A stretch of 64,000 nt of DNA, taken from positions 496,001 to 560,000 of the forward strand of contig CP064976.1 of the NCBI GenBank assembly GCA_016699445.1, written 5' to 3'. The notes beneath the pieces are model-generated. The model was not told where the DNA came from and did no database searches. It was given only the letters and a program-made list of their open reading frames with translations. The stretch is from Deltaproteobacteria bacterium (GTDB taxonomy: Bacteria; UBA10199; JACPAL01; GCA-016699445). A program made the translations under genes and the position numbers. Positions 26,582-36,258 of this stretch are shown here, one piece after another; within the stretch, counting starts at the first letter, position 1; every line of letters begins with the position of its first letter.

Positions 26582-28690
26582 ATGGCTTCGGAGAATAAAA
26601 CACAGACGGATCAATCAGGTTCAGCCTGGTTAGGCCTTCGCAAGGAAAGCTCCGACTTTTTCCTAATCTTGGCTTTGGCCAGCATTGTCATGCTGATGGT
26701 TATTCCTCTGCCTCCCATCATGCTGGATATTTTTCTGGTTTTTTCAATGACGATCTCTCTGATGATGTTGCTCATTTCTTTTTATGCTCAAAGACCTCTG
26801 GAATTTTCTGCCTTCCCGACTCTTTTGCTTTTTGCAACCCTTCTGCGTTTAACACTCAATATTGCCAGCACACGACTGATTCTCCTCAATGGAGCTCAAG
26901 GAGAAGCTGCTGCCGGTCAAGTGATTCGGGCATTTGGTTATTTTATTATTGGTGGAAACTATGTTGTCGGTCTGATTGTTTTCATCATTTTGATCGTCAT
27001 CAATTTTGTCGTTATCACCAAAGGTGCCGGCCGTATTGCTGAAGTGGCCGCACGATTTACCTTGGATGCTATGCCTGGTAAACAGTTGGCCATCGATGCC
27101 GATCTCAATGCCGGCATCATTAATGACAAAGAAGCCCTCCGTCGCCGAGAAGAACTCCAAAAAGAAGCCGATTTTTATGGTTCTATGGACGGTGCTTCCA
27201 AGTTTGTACGCGGTGACGCGATTGCCGGTATTTTGATCACAGTTGTCAACATCGTAGGTGGTTTTATTATTGGAGTCATCCAGGAAGGATTACCGTTAGT
27301 TCAAGCCGCCAAAGTGTATACCGTACTCTCAATTGGTGACGGCCTAGTCAGCCAAATACCCTCCTTGATAGTCTCTACAGCAGCCGGTCTGATCGTCACA
27401 AAAGTTTCCAAGAAAGAGCGTCTATCGGAAGAAATTTCAGCTCAAGCTTTTGGCGGTTGGAGACCGATGTTGATGGCTTCTGTCATCCTCACAACCATTG
27501 GGATTGTTCCAGGACTTCCTCACATTCCTTTTCTTCTTTTTGGCTCTATTGCCGGTTATTCCAGCTATCGCATCTGGACTCTGAATAAGAAGAAAACTCT
27601 CGAAGACGAAATCAAAGCCGCAGAAGCTCCTAGAGAAATTCCCATTGAACAATCCAATACCGTTCCGCCTCTAGATCTTTTGGAAGTGGAAGTGGGCTAT
27701 GATTTGGTTCCCATCGTCGATCAAAAGTCAGGTGGAGAATTGCCTGCACGTATTGTGGGAATTAGAAAACAAATTGCTGGTGATATGGGCGTGATTGTTC
27801 CACCCGTTCATATTCGCGATAATCTCAAACTCAGACCTACAGAATACCGCATCTACCTAAAAGGCGCTGTCATTGGACAGGGAGAAATTTTACCCAATCA
27901 TCATTTAGCTTTAGATCCTGGCAATGTCTCACGTCCCATGGATGGAATTCCCACAAAAGATCCAACATTCGGGCTACCCGCACTGTGGATTCCTGACAGC
28001 CAAAAAGAAGCTGCCATTGTTGGGGGATATACGGTTGTAGATCTTCCCAGTGTCATGGCCACACATTTATCCGAACTGATTAAGAAAAATCTCCATGAGC
28101 TTCTCAATCGTCAAGAACTCTCAAAACTTTTGGATCAACTCAAAGTGACTCATCCTAAAGTAATCAGCGACTTGATTCCCGATCTGCTGTCGGTTGGAGC
28201 CGTCAACAAAGTCCTTCAAAACCTTCTTCGGGAACAAATTTCCATTCGTGATCTTCTGACAATCATGGAAACCTTGTCGGATCATGCCCCACGGACAAAA
28301 GATGTAGGCGAATTGACAGAGTATGTTCGTATGTCTTTGGGCCGCAACATTTCGCAAAAATTTGTCTCAAATGATAAGAATCTTTACGCGATCACCCTCG
28401 CCCGACCCTTGGAAGAAAAGCTCATTAAATCTATCAGCAATACTCAAACAGGACCACAGCTGGCTCTTGATCCAAATCTGGCCAAAACCGTTGTGGAACA
28501 ATTGGGACAGGAAACCAAGAAGCATGTGGCCAACAATATGTCTCCTGTCCTGCTGACCTCTCAACAGCTCAGACCTCATCTACAAAGATTATTAGAAAAG
28601 TTTTTACCTGACTTATCAGTACTAGCCCACAGTGAAGTTGCGGGATTCGTCCCGGTTAAACCCATAGGCCTCATCGGAGAGCCCGCATGA
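26582..28690 (+). CDS. flhA: Flagellar export gate protein FlhA
   Basis: FlhA forms the nonameric export ring. The 702-residue length is normal. Membrane helices fill about residues 25-320, with the conserved FHIPEP-type loop (FVVITKGAGRIAEVAARFTL, then DAMPGKQLAIDADLNAGIIN). The cytoplasmic part follows, containing LEVEVGYDLVPIVDQKSGGE, EILPNHHLALDPGNVSRPMD and HLSELIKKNLHELLNRQELS. It is preceded by an AAGGGGAAG ribosome binding site and followed 13 bases later by flhF. Confidence 0.97.
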   Translation: MASENKTQTDQSGSAWLGLRKESSDFFLILALASIVMLMVIPLPPIMLDIFLVFSMTISLMMLLISFYAQRPLEFSAFPTLLLFATLLRLTLNIASTRLILLNGAQGEAAAGQVIRAFGYFIIGGNYVVGLIVFIILIVINFVVITKGAGRIAEVAARFTLDAMPGKQLAIDADLNAGIINDKEALRRREELQKEADFYGSMDGASKFVRGDAIAGILITVVNIVGGFIIGVIQEGLPLVQAAKVYTVLSIGDGLVSQIPSLIVSTAAGLIVTKVSKKERLSEEISAQAFGGWRPMLMASVILTTIGIVPGLPHIPFLLFGSIAGYSSYRIWTLNKKKTLEDEIKAAEAPREIPIEQSNTVPPLDLLEVEVGYDLVPIVDQKSGGELPARIVGIRKQIAGDMGVIVPPVHIRDNLKLRPTEYRIYLKGAVIGQGEILPNHHLALDPGNVSRPMDGIPTKDPTFGLPALWIPDSQKEAAIVGGYTVVDLPSVMATHLSELIKKNLHELLNRQELSKLLDQLKVTHPKVISDLIPDLLSVGAVNKVLQNLLREQISIRDLLTIMETLSDHAPRTKDVGELTEYVRMSLGRNISQKFVSNDKNLYAITLARPLEEKLIKSISNTQTGPQLALDPNLAKTVVEQLGQETKKHVANNMSPVLLTSQQLRPHLQRLLEKFLPDLSVLAHSEVAGFVPVKPIGLIGEPA

Positions 28691-28703
28691 ATCGGAGATA
28701 TTT

Positions 28704-30386
28704 ATGAAGATAAAAACATACCTTGTCTCTTCCCTGGCAGAAGCCATTGAGCGTATCAAAAGAGATTTAGGTCCAGAAGCTGTTATTCTTTCGACAAAAA
28801 AAACGGTTTTATCTGACAAGTGGTGGAATCGGGATTCAGGTTTGGAAGTCACAGCAGCCATTGATCTCCCTCTCAAAAGCAGTGAGATGAGCGCTCCTGT
28901 TTCCACAACAGGACAGACTATGAAAATTGTCAGTCAGCTGACAGAAAAAATGGCTGAAAAACAAATTTCACCTATTAAAGAAGAGATCAGTCGCCTGCGT
29001 GAATCTTTAGAACAAATGGTCCAGGTACAAAAAGAAAATGCCGCACTCCTCACACAAAGAACTCAGGTCGTTGAAGAAGTCGCAAAAGAAATTGAAACAC
29101 TTCCTAACAACGTCATTAACTTAAAAGAAGAAATTCATCCGGAAGTTCAGAGTGCTCCCAATACTCCAAACACTCCCATCCAAACGCATCATGATGCTTT
29201 CGAAGATCTTTCACTGGAATCCGAAAAAGACATCGAAGATGATATGCCGGAAGAAATTGAGTTAGAGGAAATAGAAACTTTAGAAGCCGAAGCTGAGGAA
29301 TCTTCCGGAATACAAGACGAAGAATTATTTGAATCAGTTGCTTTAAGAATTTTGCATTCCCCTTTTACGGTGACAACACCAGCTCTGATTACTTCCAAAA
29401 AAGAAACTTTTGAACCTGTTCGTGAAATACCTCGTGAGATCTCCCGACCTTTACTGAAAACTCATACCCATAACGACATTCAAATTGCCAAACAGATTGA
29501 GTATGTTTCTCAAGAATGGCTTTCGGAAATTCATCGTCAAAGAAAACATATTTATGAAATCAGTCTGGATTTACTCAGCCATCGTTTACGTCCTCAAACA
29601 GTTCAAGATATCACCAACTATTTATTGGAAATAAATCCCGATGGTTCACGGTATCAACTGAGAGAACAAGCAGCTGAATGGCTGATCGATCATTTGCCTG
29701 ATTGTCGTCCTTTCACTGTTGACCCCACACGGCAAAATTTGGTGGCCATGATTGGACCCACAGGCTCTGGAAAAACGACCACACTTGTCAAGCTGGCGAG
29801 TCAGTTGGTGTTAGAACAAAAACAAAGTATCGCTTTTATCTCACTGGATCATCAGCGTGTTGGGGGTAAAGAGCAGCTCAAGAGGCATGCGGCTATCCTG
29901 AAAGCGCCTTGCCTTTATGCGCGCACACCACTTCAGTTTCAAAAAGCACTCAAAAGCTTGGAACATTTCAGCGTAGTCTTAATTGATACAGCCGGATGTT
30001 CTCCCAATGATGACCGCGCTGTTTGGGAACTTCATCAAACACTTTCATGCGACAAGCCTGTCTGGAAAGCTCTCGTCTTGCCAGCAATTTTGCAAGAACC
30101 CGATATGACACGTACAATTCGAAAGTTTCCGACAGCTCGTTGTCAAAATCTGATTATTACTAAGTTGGATGAAACTTCCTGTTTTGGCACTCTCTACAAT
30201 GCTCCCACAAACTCCACTCTCACACCGGCCTATTTTACGATGGGACAACAAATTCCAGAAGACTTTGAAGTCGCAACTAAAGAACGCATTGTCGATTGTC
30301 TTTTAAACTTTAGCGAAATGGCTAACGAACAGACTTTTGAAAATGAGTATGGAACAGAAGTCTCAATGGGGAGAGATCTTCAATGA
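28704..30386 (+). CDS. flhF: Flagellar SRP-like GTPase FlhF
   Basis: FlhF governs place and number of flagella. The 560-residue protein has the N-terminal B domain (MKIKTYLVSSLAEAIERIKR, GPEAVILSTKKT), a long acidic, low-complexity linker (about residues 80-240) and the NG GTPase domain. In the latter the P loop is GPTGSGKTTT, the DxxG-type motif is LIDTAGCSP, and the guanine-recognition motif is TKLDE. The last two residues of the stop overlap flhG as ATGA. The linker is longer than in many FlhF proteins. Confidence 0.95.
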   Translation: MKIKTYLVSSLAEAIERIKRDLGPEAVILSTKKTVLSDKWWNRDSGLEVTAAIDLPLKSSEMSAPVSTTGQTMKIVSQLTEKMAEKQISPIKEEISRLRESLEQMVQVQKENAALLTQRTQVVEEVAKEIETLPNNVINLKEEIHPEVQSAPNTPNTPIQTHHDAFEDLSLESEKDIEDDMPEEIELEEIETLEAEAEESSGIQDEELFESVALRILHSPFTVTTPALITSKKETFEPVREIPREISRPLLKTHTHNDIQIAKQIEYVSQEWLSEIHRQRKHIYEISLDLLSHRLRPQTVQDITNYLLEINPDGSRYQLREQAAEWLIDHLPDCRPFTVDPTRQNLVAMIGPTGSGKTTTLVKLASQLVLEQKQSIAFISLDHQRVGGKEQLKRHAAILKAPCLYARTPLQFQKALKSLEHFSVVLIDTAGCSPNDDRAVWELHQTLSCDKPVWKALVLPAILQEPDMTRTIRKFPTARCQNLIITKLDETSCFGTLYNAPTNSTLTPAYFTMGQQIPEDFEVATKERIVDCLLNFSEMANEQTFENEYGTEVSMGRDLQ

Positions 30387-31225
30387 CACAGCAAATGATT
30401 GTCATTGCTGGAGCTAAGGGAGGGGTGGGTCGTTCCACTCTCGCTGTCAATATTTCATGGAGCCTGGCACAAACAGGATTCAGAACTATTTTGATGGATG
30501 CTAACCTTGGCCTTGGCAATGATGACATTCTCCTGGGATTGTGTCCTGAAAGTTCAATCAAAGATATTTTTGAACGCGGAAAATCTTTGACTGAAGTGGC
30601 CATTACCGTGCGTCCCAATCTCGTTTTAATTCCAGCCAGCTCTGGAGATTATGAAACCGCTAATGCTAATTCTCTGGCCGTTGAAGGCATTTTTTATGAT
30701 TTAGAAAACTCATTTCATGCCTCTTCTTATTTGATCATTGATACCGAAGCTAATCTGAGTGATCGCACACGTCACCTTCTACATTGTGCAGATCATGTCG
30801 TTATTGTGTCCACTCCTGATGCGACAGCCTTGGCCAATAGTTATGCTACCGTAAAACTCTTAGCCTCCCGACCTTTAAAAAAAGAAGTGAAAGTCTCGAT
30901 GGTGGTCAACCAAACACGCAGTGATATTGAAGATCAGGAAACTTTTGATCAGCTTTCCCGTCTCTGCAAAAAATATCTCGGATTTTCTCCTGAATTTTTG
31001 GGAGCTATTCCCCATGACGATAAAATCCGTGAAGCCTCCAGAAGACATATTCCTTTTATAGAAGCCTATCCCAAGCTCAAAGCTTCAAAGAACTTATTAA
31101 AAATTATTCAAAATCTTCAGACAGCAGGCAAAGGCTCAGCAGACCAAGCATTCTCTATGCTGAATGAATACTTAAGACCCCTCTTAACCGGATCCACATC
31201 ACGATTTGGAGTCACACATGTTTAA
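30383..31225 (+). CDS. flhG: MinD-like ATPase FlhG
   Basis: FlhG (FleN/YlxH) limits flagellar number and works with FlhF. The 280-residue ATPase has the MinD deviant Walker A, here AKGGVGRST: the signature Lys of KGG is kept, but the usual second Lys is Arg. The DTEANLSDRTR segment replaces the common DTGAG switch II, and VIVSTPDATALANSYATVK is the typical third motif. No clear C-terminal MinD-type amphipathic helix was confirmed. It follows flhF by overlap and precedes fliA. Confidence 0.91.
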   Translation: MTQQMIVIAGAKGGVGRSTLAVNISWSLAQTGFRTILMDANLGLGNDDILLGLCPESSIKDIFERGKSLTEVAITVRPNLVLIPASSGDYETANANSLAVEGIFYDLENSFHASSYLIIDTEANLSDRTRHLLHCADHVVIVSTPDATALANSYATVKLLASRPLKKEVKVSMVVNQTRSDIEDQETFDQLSRLCKKYLGFSPEFLGAIPHDDKIREASRRHIPFIEAYPKLKASKNLLKIIQNLQTAGKGSADQAFSMLNEYLRPLLTGSTSRFGVTHV

Positions 31226-31252
31226 TTGTTTTGAACAGAAGGGAGCGATCAC

Positions 31253-32050
31253 GTGTATCAAGTAAACACAGCACAACATTTCACACAACCTGGATCGCAG
31301 CTCAACACGTTCCAACAGGAAAAAGTCGTTAACTATCTCAAACTGGTTAAATGGATCGTGGGAAAACTCTGTCACCACCTTCCTTCTCATATCCAGTCAG
31401 ATGATTTAATTCATACCGGAATTTTAGGACTCATCGATGCCGTTCAAAGATTTCAATGGGGTCGAGAACGTGAAGATGAAGAGTTTAAAGATTATGCCGA
31501 ATGCCGCATTCGTGGACAAATCATGGATGAATTACGTCGTCTGGATGTTTTGCCTCGCTCTGTACGTGAGCAAGTCAATCGCTATCGAAAAGCTCTGGAA
31601 GGACTTCAAAAGATTTTAAACCGGGTGCCAGAAGATCATGAAGTGGCTGAATATCTCAAAGTCGATATGGAAACATGTTTTCGGCTTAAAGCAGATGCTA
31701 ATTATGGGAAACAGATTCCGATTGATAACATGCAATCAGGCGTCAGCACGATGGAAGGGATCATTCGAGAAACACTTAATCTGATTAATCCAGACACACC
31801 CGAAGGTCTTTTACATCTGGAAGAAGTGAAAAAAATTCTGGCTGATGAAATTGATCAACTTCAGGATCGTGAAAGACAAGTCGTATCACTCTATTATCTT
31901 GAGGAAATGACGCTGAAAGAAATCGGGTCTATTTTGGAAGTCACAGAATCGCGCATTTCACAAATCCATGCACAGGCCATGGAAAAATTAGTCAAAAGAC
32001 TGAAACTGGCTTTTAAATCAGAAACCCCCTGGGAGGAGCCATCGCGATGA
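31253..32050 (+). CDS. fliA: Flagellar sigma factor FliA (sigma-28)
   Basis: FliA directs RNA polymerase to late flagellar promoters. The 265-residue protein has region 2 (DDLIHTGILGLIDAVQRFQW, then FKDYAECRIRGQIMDELRRL, DVLPRSVRE), region 3, and region 4 with a helix-turn-helix (LEEMTLKEIGSILEVTESRI, SQIHAQAMEKL). I start at the GTG 31253, the only start placing a GGGAG ribosome binding site at a proper distance. The stop overlaps the next gene as ATGA, so the following GT2-TPR gene is co-transcribed with the flagellar operon. Confidence 0.95.
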   Translation: MYQVNTAQHFTQPGSQLNTFQQEKVVNYLKLVKWIVGKLCHHLPSHIQSDDLIHTGILGLIDAVQRFQWGREREDEEFKDYAECRIRGQIMDELRRLDVLPRSVREQVNRYRKALEGLQKILNRVPEDHEVAEYLKVDMETCFRLKADANYGKQIPIDNMQSGVSTMEGIIRETLNLINPDTPEGLLHLEEVKKILADEIDQLQDRERQVVSLYYLEEMTLKEIGSILEVTESRISQIHAQAMEKLVKRLKLAFKSETPWEEPSR

Positions 32051-33516
32051 ATGCTGTCAAACCGACATTATCGCTTTGTATGATCATGAAAAATGAAGAG
32101 CGCTGGATTGCCCAGTGCTTGAAAAGTGTGCAAGGTCTTGTCGATGAGATTGTGATTGTCGATACAGGATCAACGGATCGAAGCATCGAAATCGCCAAGT
32201 CTTTTGGGGCCAAGGTTTACGAACACGCCTGGGAGGATGATTTTTCAAAATCACGTAATCGGTCTCTGGATTATGCCACAGGTGAATGGATCCTCGTACT
32301 GGATGCAGATGAAGTGATTGCCGAGTCTGAGAAAGAATCATTAAAACAACTAATCAAAAATCCGCCTGCACCTATTATTTACCTGATTCAAACAAATTAT
32401 TTAGAGAAACCAGAAAACTATGGATGGGAAGCTAATCTATTAACGATACCAGAAGCTCAAGGGTATCCAGGTTTTGTAGAATCAAAATTAGCAAGACTCT
32501 TCATGAGACGCTCTGTGGCTTTTCAAGGTGTTGTTCATGAGCAAGCAGAAGCTATCGATCCAAAGTCACAACGGTTTTATTCAAAATATCGCATTCATCA
32601 TTATGGGAAATATTCGTCTGAAGATATTTTACAAAAAAAAGGCAATCTCTACCTCCAACTTGGTCTCAAAAAATTAAAAGACCAACCCGATAATATACAG
32701 GCTTATTATGAAATGGGAGCACAGTACCTTGAAGTACACAGAATTGATGACGCATATCAGATTTTACTCGAAGGAGAAAAAAAAGCTCCTCATAATTCGA
32801 GTATCCAAATACTACTCATCAATATTGAAATGAAGAGAAAGAATCTTTCATCAGCAATACAAAGATTTTTCAAAATACTGGAAACCGAACCTGAAAATAT
32901 CAATGCCTATATTTATTTACCCAGTCTTTTCATCGAATCGAATCAATTTGATTTTGCAGAACGTGTCTTAAAAATTGGCGAACCCATTGCTAAGCAATTC
33001 CCACCCTATCATCTTAATTGGGGTGCTCTTAAAATGAAGCAAGGTAGTTATCGAAAAGCTATTCGCAGCTATTTAAAAGCTATTGCAATACATCCTCATT
33101 ACTATTTAGCTCACCTTAATGTTGCTTTTTGTTATGGTGAAATTGGAGAATGGGAACATTCTGAAAAACACTATCGAATTTCATTACAATCTCCAGAAAC
33201 AACAATTTCGTCTTTACAAGGTTTAAGCCAAAACTGTTTTAGACAAAAACGTTATCTGGAAGCTCTATCATGGATTGAAAAAGCTATTGAAACCATTACT
33301 ACAGAGGGACTTGAGAAAAATCTTCTCTATTTATCTAAGGCAACAATTCTTACAGCACAAAGAGACTACAAATCTGCAAAAGAAGCACTGCAGCAAATTT
33401 CTAATTTTAATGATTTCAACAATGATCATCTTAACTCACTCGATGAGTGTCTAAAGAAGATATCGATTACCCATAAACAAGGAGTTATACATGGAAACCA
33501 GCACCAATACTATTGA
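32047..33516 (+). CDS. GT2-family glycosyltransferase with TPR repeats
   Basis: This 489-residue fusion protein has a GT-A domain first (residues 1 to about 230): LSLCMIMKNEERWIAQCLKS, VIVDTGSTDRSIEIAKSFG, DDFSKSRNRSLDYATGEW and ILVLDADEV with the DxD motif. TPR-type helices follow (about 230-480; for example IRSYLKAIAIHPHYYLAHLN). This type resembles peptide S-glycosyltransferases of the SunS group and protein O-glycosyltransferases with TPR domains. Direct transfer to protein is therefore possible (inference). It overlaps fliA at its start and the TPR gene by 26 bases at its end. Confidence 0.85.
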   Translation: MNAVKPTLSLCMIMKNEERWIAQCLKSVQGLVDEIVIVDTGSTDRSIEIAKSFGAKVYEHAWEDDFSKSRNRSLDYATGEWILVLDADEVIAESEKESLKQLIKNPPAPIIYLIQTNYLEKPENYGWEANLLTIPEAQGYPGFVESKLARLFMRRSVAFQGVVHEQAEAIDPKSQRFYSKYRIHHYGKYSSEDILQKKGNLYLQLGLKKLKDQPDNIQAYYEMGAQYLEVHRIDDAYQILLEGEKKAPHNSSIQILLINIEMKRKNLSSAIQRFFKILETEPENINAYIYLPSLFIESNQFDFAERVLKIGEPIAKQFPPYHLNWGALKMKQGSYRKAIRSYLKAIAIHPHYYLAHLNVAFCYGEIGEWEHSEKHYRISLQSPETTISSLQGLSQNCFRQKRYLEALSWIEKAIETITTEGLEKNLLYLSKATILTAQRDYKSAKEALQQISNFNDFNNDHLNSLDECLKKISITHKQGVIHGNQHQYY

Positions 33517-34283
33517 CGAAAAGACATTACACTATCTTGATTCATATCTTTTGAAAAAAATGCTCATTGATCCGGCCCAATGGATTTCTGATCAAGTCAA
33601 AAGTGGAAAAGTGATTGGGCACTGGCTTGACGGATTCAGAGTACATGGAAAAGAAAACAAAGAGGCTAATAAAATAGAAACTCTCTGGGAAAGCATTAGT
33701 TATTTTTGCCAGGAAAATTTAGATGCTTTTGTAGTAGGACAAATGGCCTATCTTATTCCTCAAGATGCCAGAGAAGCCGTTGAACTCATCAAAAAAAAAT
33801 GACCTAGGCATTCTTGCTAATCAATCTCCTCAAACCCCTTTTGCATTAAATCTTTATGGAAAGTATTTTTCAACTCTAGATCAAACCTCAGAAGCTTCCC
33901 GCTTTTTTAGTGAAGCTTTAAAAGCAGCTCCTCATTTTTGTGAACCCTATAATAATTTAGGACAGCTTATGTGGAAAGTAGGACAGCAAAAAGAAGCTTT
34001 TATTTTCTTTAGTCAGGCACTTTCGAAAAACCCACATTTACTTATAGCTCAGCTTAATTTTTTTGAGGCAGGATTAGAGCTAGAAGAATATGAGACAACA
34101 TTAAATGTTATAAAATATTTAGAAGATGAGATTCCAGACTGTTCTGAGTTCCTGTATTATAAAGCTATTTGTAAACATAAATTAGGTGCAGCTGATGAGG
34201 CAAAATCTATTTTAAAAAGAATTCTCAAGAAACAGCCAGGCGATACAGAAGCACAACAATTGTTAGACCATTACTCTCTTTAA
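33491..34283 (+). CDS. TPR-repeat protein (frameshifted)
   Basis: The N-terminal part (METSTNTIDEKTLHYLDSYL...) has no recognisable catalytic motif. The C-terminal part has TPR units (SEASRFFSEALKAAPHFCEP, KEAFIFFSQALSKNPHLLIA, AKSILKRILKKQPGDTEAQQ). The two halves lie in different frames that meet at the A9 run 33791-33799; eight A would join them as AVELIKKNDLGILANQS. The joined protein is about 263 residues. Start overlaps the GT2-TPR gene by 26 bases, with GGAG nine bases before the ATG. It may be a partner for the neighbouring glycosyltransferase or Maf protein. Confidence 0.72.
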
Positions 34284-34302
34284 TCTGACTCTAGGGGTAT
34301 TT

Positions 34303-36258
34303 ATGGAAAATGAAAAAAGCATTTGGTCTCATAATATGGAAGCTTTGGAAAAAAAGAATCCTACGCTTCACCAAAAACTATTAGAATTCAAACCTGAAAA
34401 ATATCAGCTTATAACACTCCCAGATGGACTCTATGATTTATCCCTCAATGGAAAATGTTTTTACGGAGAAAATCCATCTAAATATTCTAAAAATATTATT
34501 GAAGAATCAAAACGTGCATACCCTAAAATGATTGTGATTTATGGTTTTGGGTTGGGATATATACTAAAAGAATTACTCAATGATTTTGGACAAGATGCTT
34601 GTCACATTGCGATTGTTGAGCATGATTTAGAAGTGTTTTGGCATGCGCTTCACATTCATGATTGGGCTGATGAAATTAAAGGCTTTCGGCTTGAGTTTTT
34701 TATTTCGATGCCTTTGGAAGAATTAGAAAGTGCCTTAAGAATTTATATGGCGGGCCAAGACCGGTTTTCTTTTCACCGAACCATCCTTCCCATCTACGAT
34801 AAAATTTCGATGGAGCTTTCTCCGAACTATTACCTTCAATTTGCCGAAAAGCTCAAATTGGCCGCAAATTATTACTCCATCAATCTTTTATCCCCTCCCG
34901 AAGAAGATACATACCAAGCTTTTACCAACATGATTCAAAATATCCCTTCTTCCTTGGATGTTCCAAGCATGCATCTCATGCAAAATGCATTTAAAGGCTT
35001 TCCAGGTATTTTAGTTTCAACAGGACCTTCGCTGGAAGGTCATTTAGAATTTCTTAAAACAGTTAACAATCGTGCTGTTATTATTTGTGCTGATTCTGCG
35101 TTAAGAACACTCATCAAAAATGGTATCATACCTCACTTTGTTGCTTCATTAGAGAGAGTTACTGAAACAAAACATTTCTTTTCAGATCTTCCTCCAACTC
35201 CCGACACATGGCTGATCATGGCCCCCATCATCTGGCCTGAGACCTATAGCGGCTATAGTGGACCACGAGCTCACGTGATGAGATCTCTTGTTCAATTACC
35301 ATTTTTTTGGCCTGAACAAAAACCCCAATTTACAGGAAACTCATGTTCTCATGTAGGACTCGTCGCATTGCGTGATATGGGATGTGATCCAATTTTATTT
35401 CTAGGACAAGATCTCGCTTTTGATCGTCACTCCAAAAAAACACATGGAGGTGATCAGCCAGAAGTGATTGCAAAAGCTGAACAGAAAGTCAGGACTATCT
35501 CTGAAGAATCAGTGGAAAGTGGAAACAACGATCTCATGATTGAAGGAAACAATGGTGAAAAAATACTGACCAGTATCTATCTGAACGATTTTCGCATTAA
35601 GATGGAAGATATCCTACAAACAATTACAGCAAAATGTTATAATGTTATTCCCATTAACTACGGAGCCAAAATTCGGCTTTGTCAAAGAATAGATCCTTCT
35701 GCAGCTCCTTCTTTTCTCCATGAAACAAGGGATATTGTTTCCATTATACGACAAAAGCTAATTCCTCCCACAGATGAAGAAAAGAAAATCAAACACCAGT
35801 TTTTACATGATAAAGTACAAAAAGCTCTTGAAGAGTTAAACTTTATGAAATCACTCAGCCTTGATATGCTGGCATCTTTTAGCTCCTACTTTAATCAGTT
35901 CCATCATGATTTTCATCCTTATGAGTTTTATATTCCTTATTTCAAAAAAATTGATGAGATTATGGATGGACTTTTGTTTGGAGAATCTCGGCGTGTTTTT
36001 GTTGATTTTATCGGACCACAATTTCAGGAAATTTATCTCAACCTGACCATTTACTCACATGAACTCCTGACTAACAAACACAACAACGATGATAAATTTC
36101 AGTTACAAAAACAGACACTTTTTAATCTTTTTAAATCTCTTCATTATTGGGTATCGCGGATGGAACACTTTCTCCTTAATCATCAACATTGTTGGGATCC
36201 AAATTGGAAAAATGACCAAGAAAATATCGAAGAAAGAGCCACTACCCCTTCCATATGA
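34303..36258 (+). CDS. Second Maf-type motility accessory factor (DUF115)
   Basis: This 651-residue protein shares the plan of the Maf protein at 5400. Its DUF115 core starts about residue 228 with NAFKGFPGILVSTGPSLEG, then IICADSALRTLIKNGIIPHF with VASLERV, and LFLGQDLAFDRHSKKTHGG around residue 365. After the core it has IEGNNGEKILTSIYLNDFRI and CYNVIPINYGAKIRLCQRID, both also present in the first Maf (CYNVIPEDYGIKINQTQRL). The N-terminal part includes MIVIYGFGLGYILKELLNDF and VEHDLEVFWHALH, typical of longer Maf proteins. Position between a TPR protein and P1 puts it in the glycosylation locus. It overlaps P1 as ATGA. Confidence 0.87.
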   Translation: MENEKSIWSHNMEALEKKNPTLHQKLLEFKPEKYQLITLPDGLYDLSLNGKCFYGENPSKYSKNIIEESKRAYPKMIVIYGFGLGYILKELLNDFGQDACHIAIVEHDLEVFWHALHIHDWADEIKGFRLEFFISMPLEELESALRIYMAGQDRFSFHRTILPIYDKISMELSPNYYLQFAEKLKLAANYYSINLLSPPEEDTYQAFTNMIQNIPSSLDVPSMHLMQNAFKGFPGILVSTGPSLEGHLEFLKTVNNRAVIICADSALRTLIKNGIIPHFVASLERVTETKHFFSDLPPTPDTWLIMAPIIWPETYSGYSGPRAHVMRSLVQLPFFWPEQKPQFTGNSCSHVGLVALRDMGCDPILFLGQDLAFDRHSKKTHGGDQPEVIAKAEQKVRTISEESVESGNNDLMIEGNNGEKILTSIYLNDFRIKMEDILQTITAKCYNVIPINYGAKIRLCQRIDPSAAPSFLHETRDIVSIIRQKLIPPTDEEKKIKHQFLHDKVQKALEELNFMKSLSLDMLASFSSYFNQFHHDFHPYEFYIPYFKKIDEIMDGLLFGESRRVFVDFIGPQFQEIYLNLTIYSHELLTNKHNNDDKFQLQKQTLFNLFKSLHYWVSRMEHFLLNHQHCWDPNWKNDQENIEERATTPSI

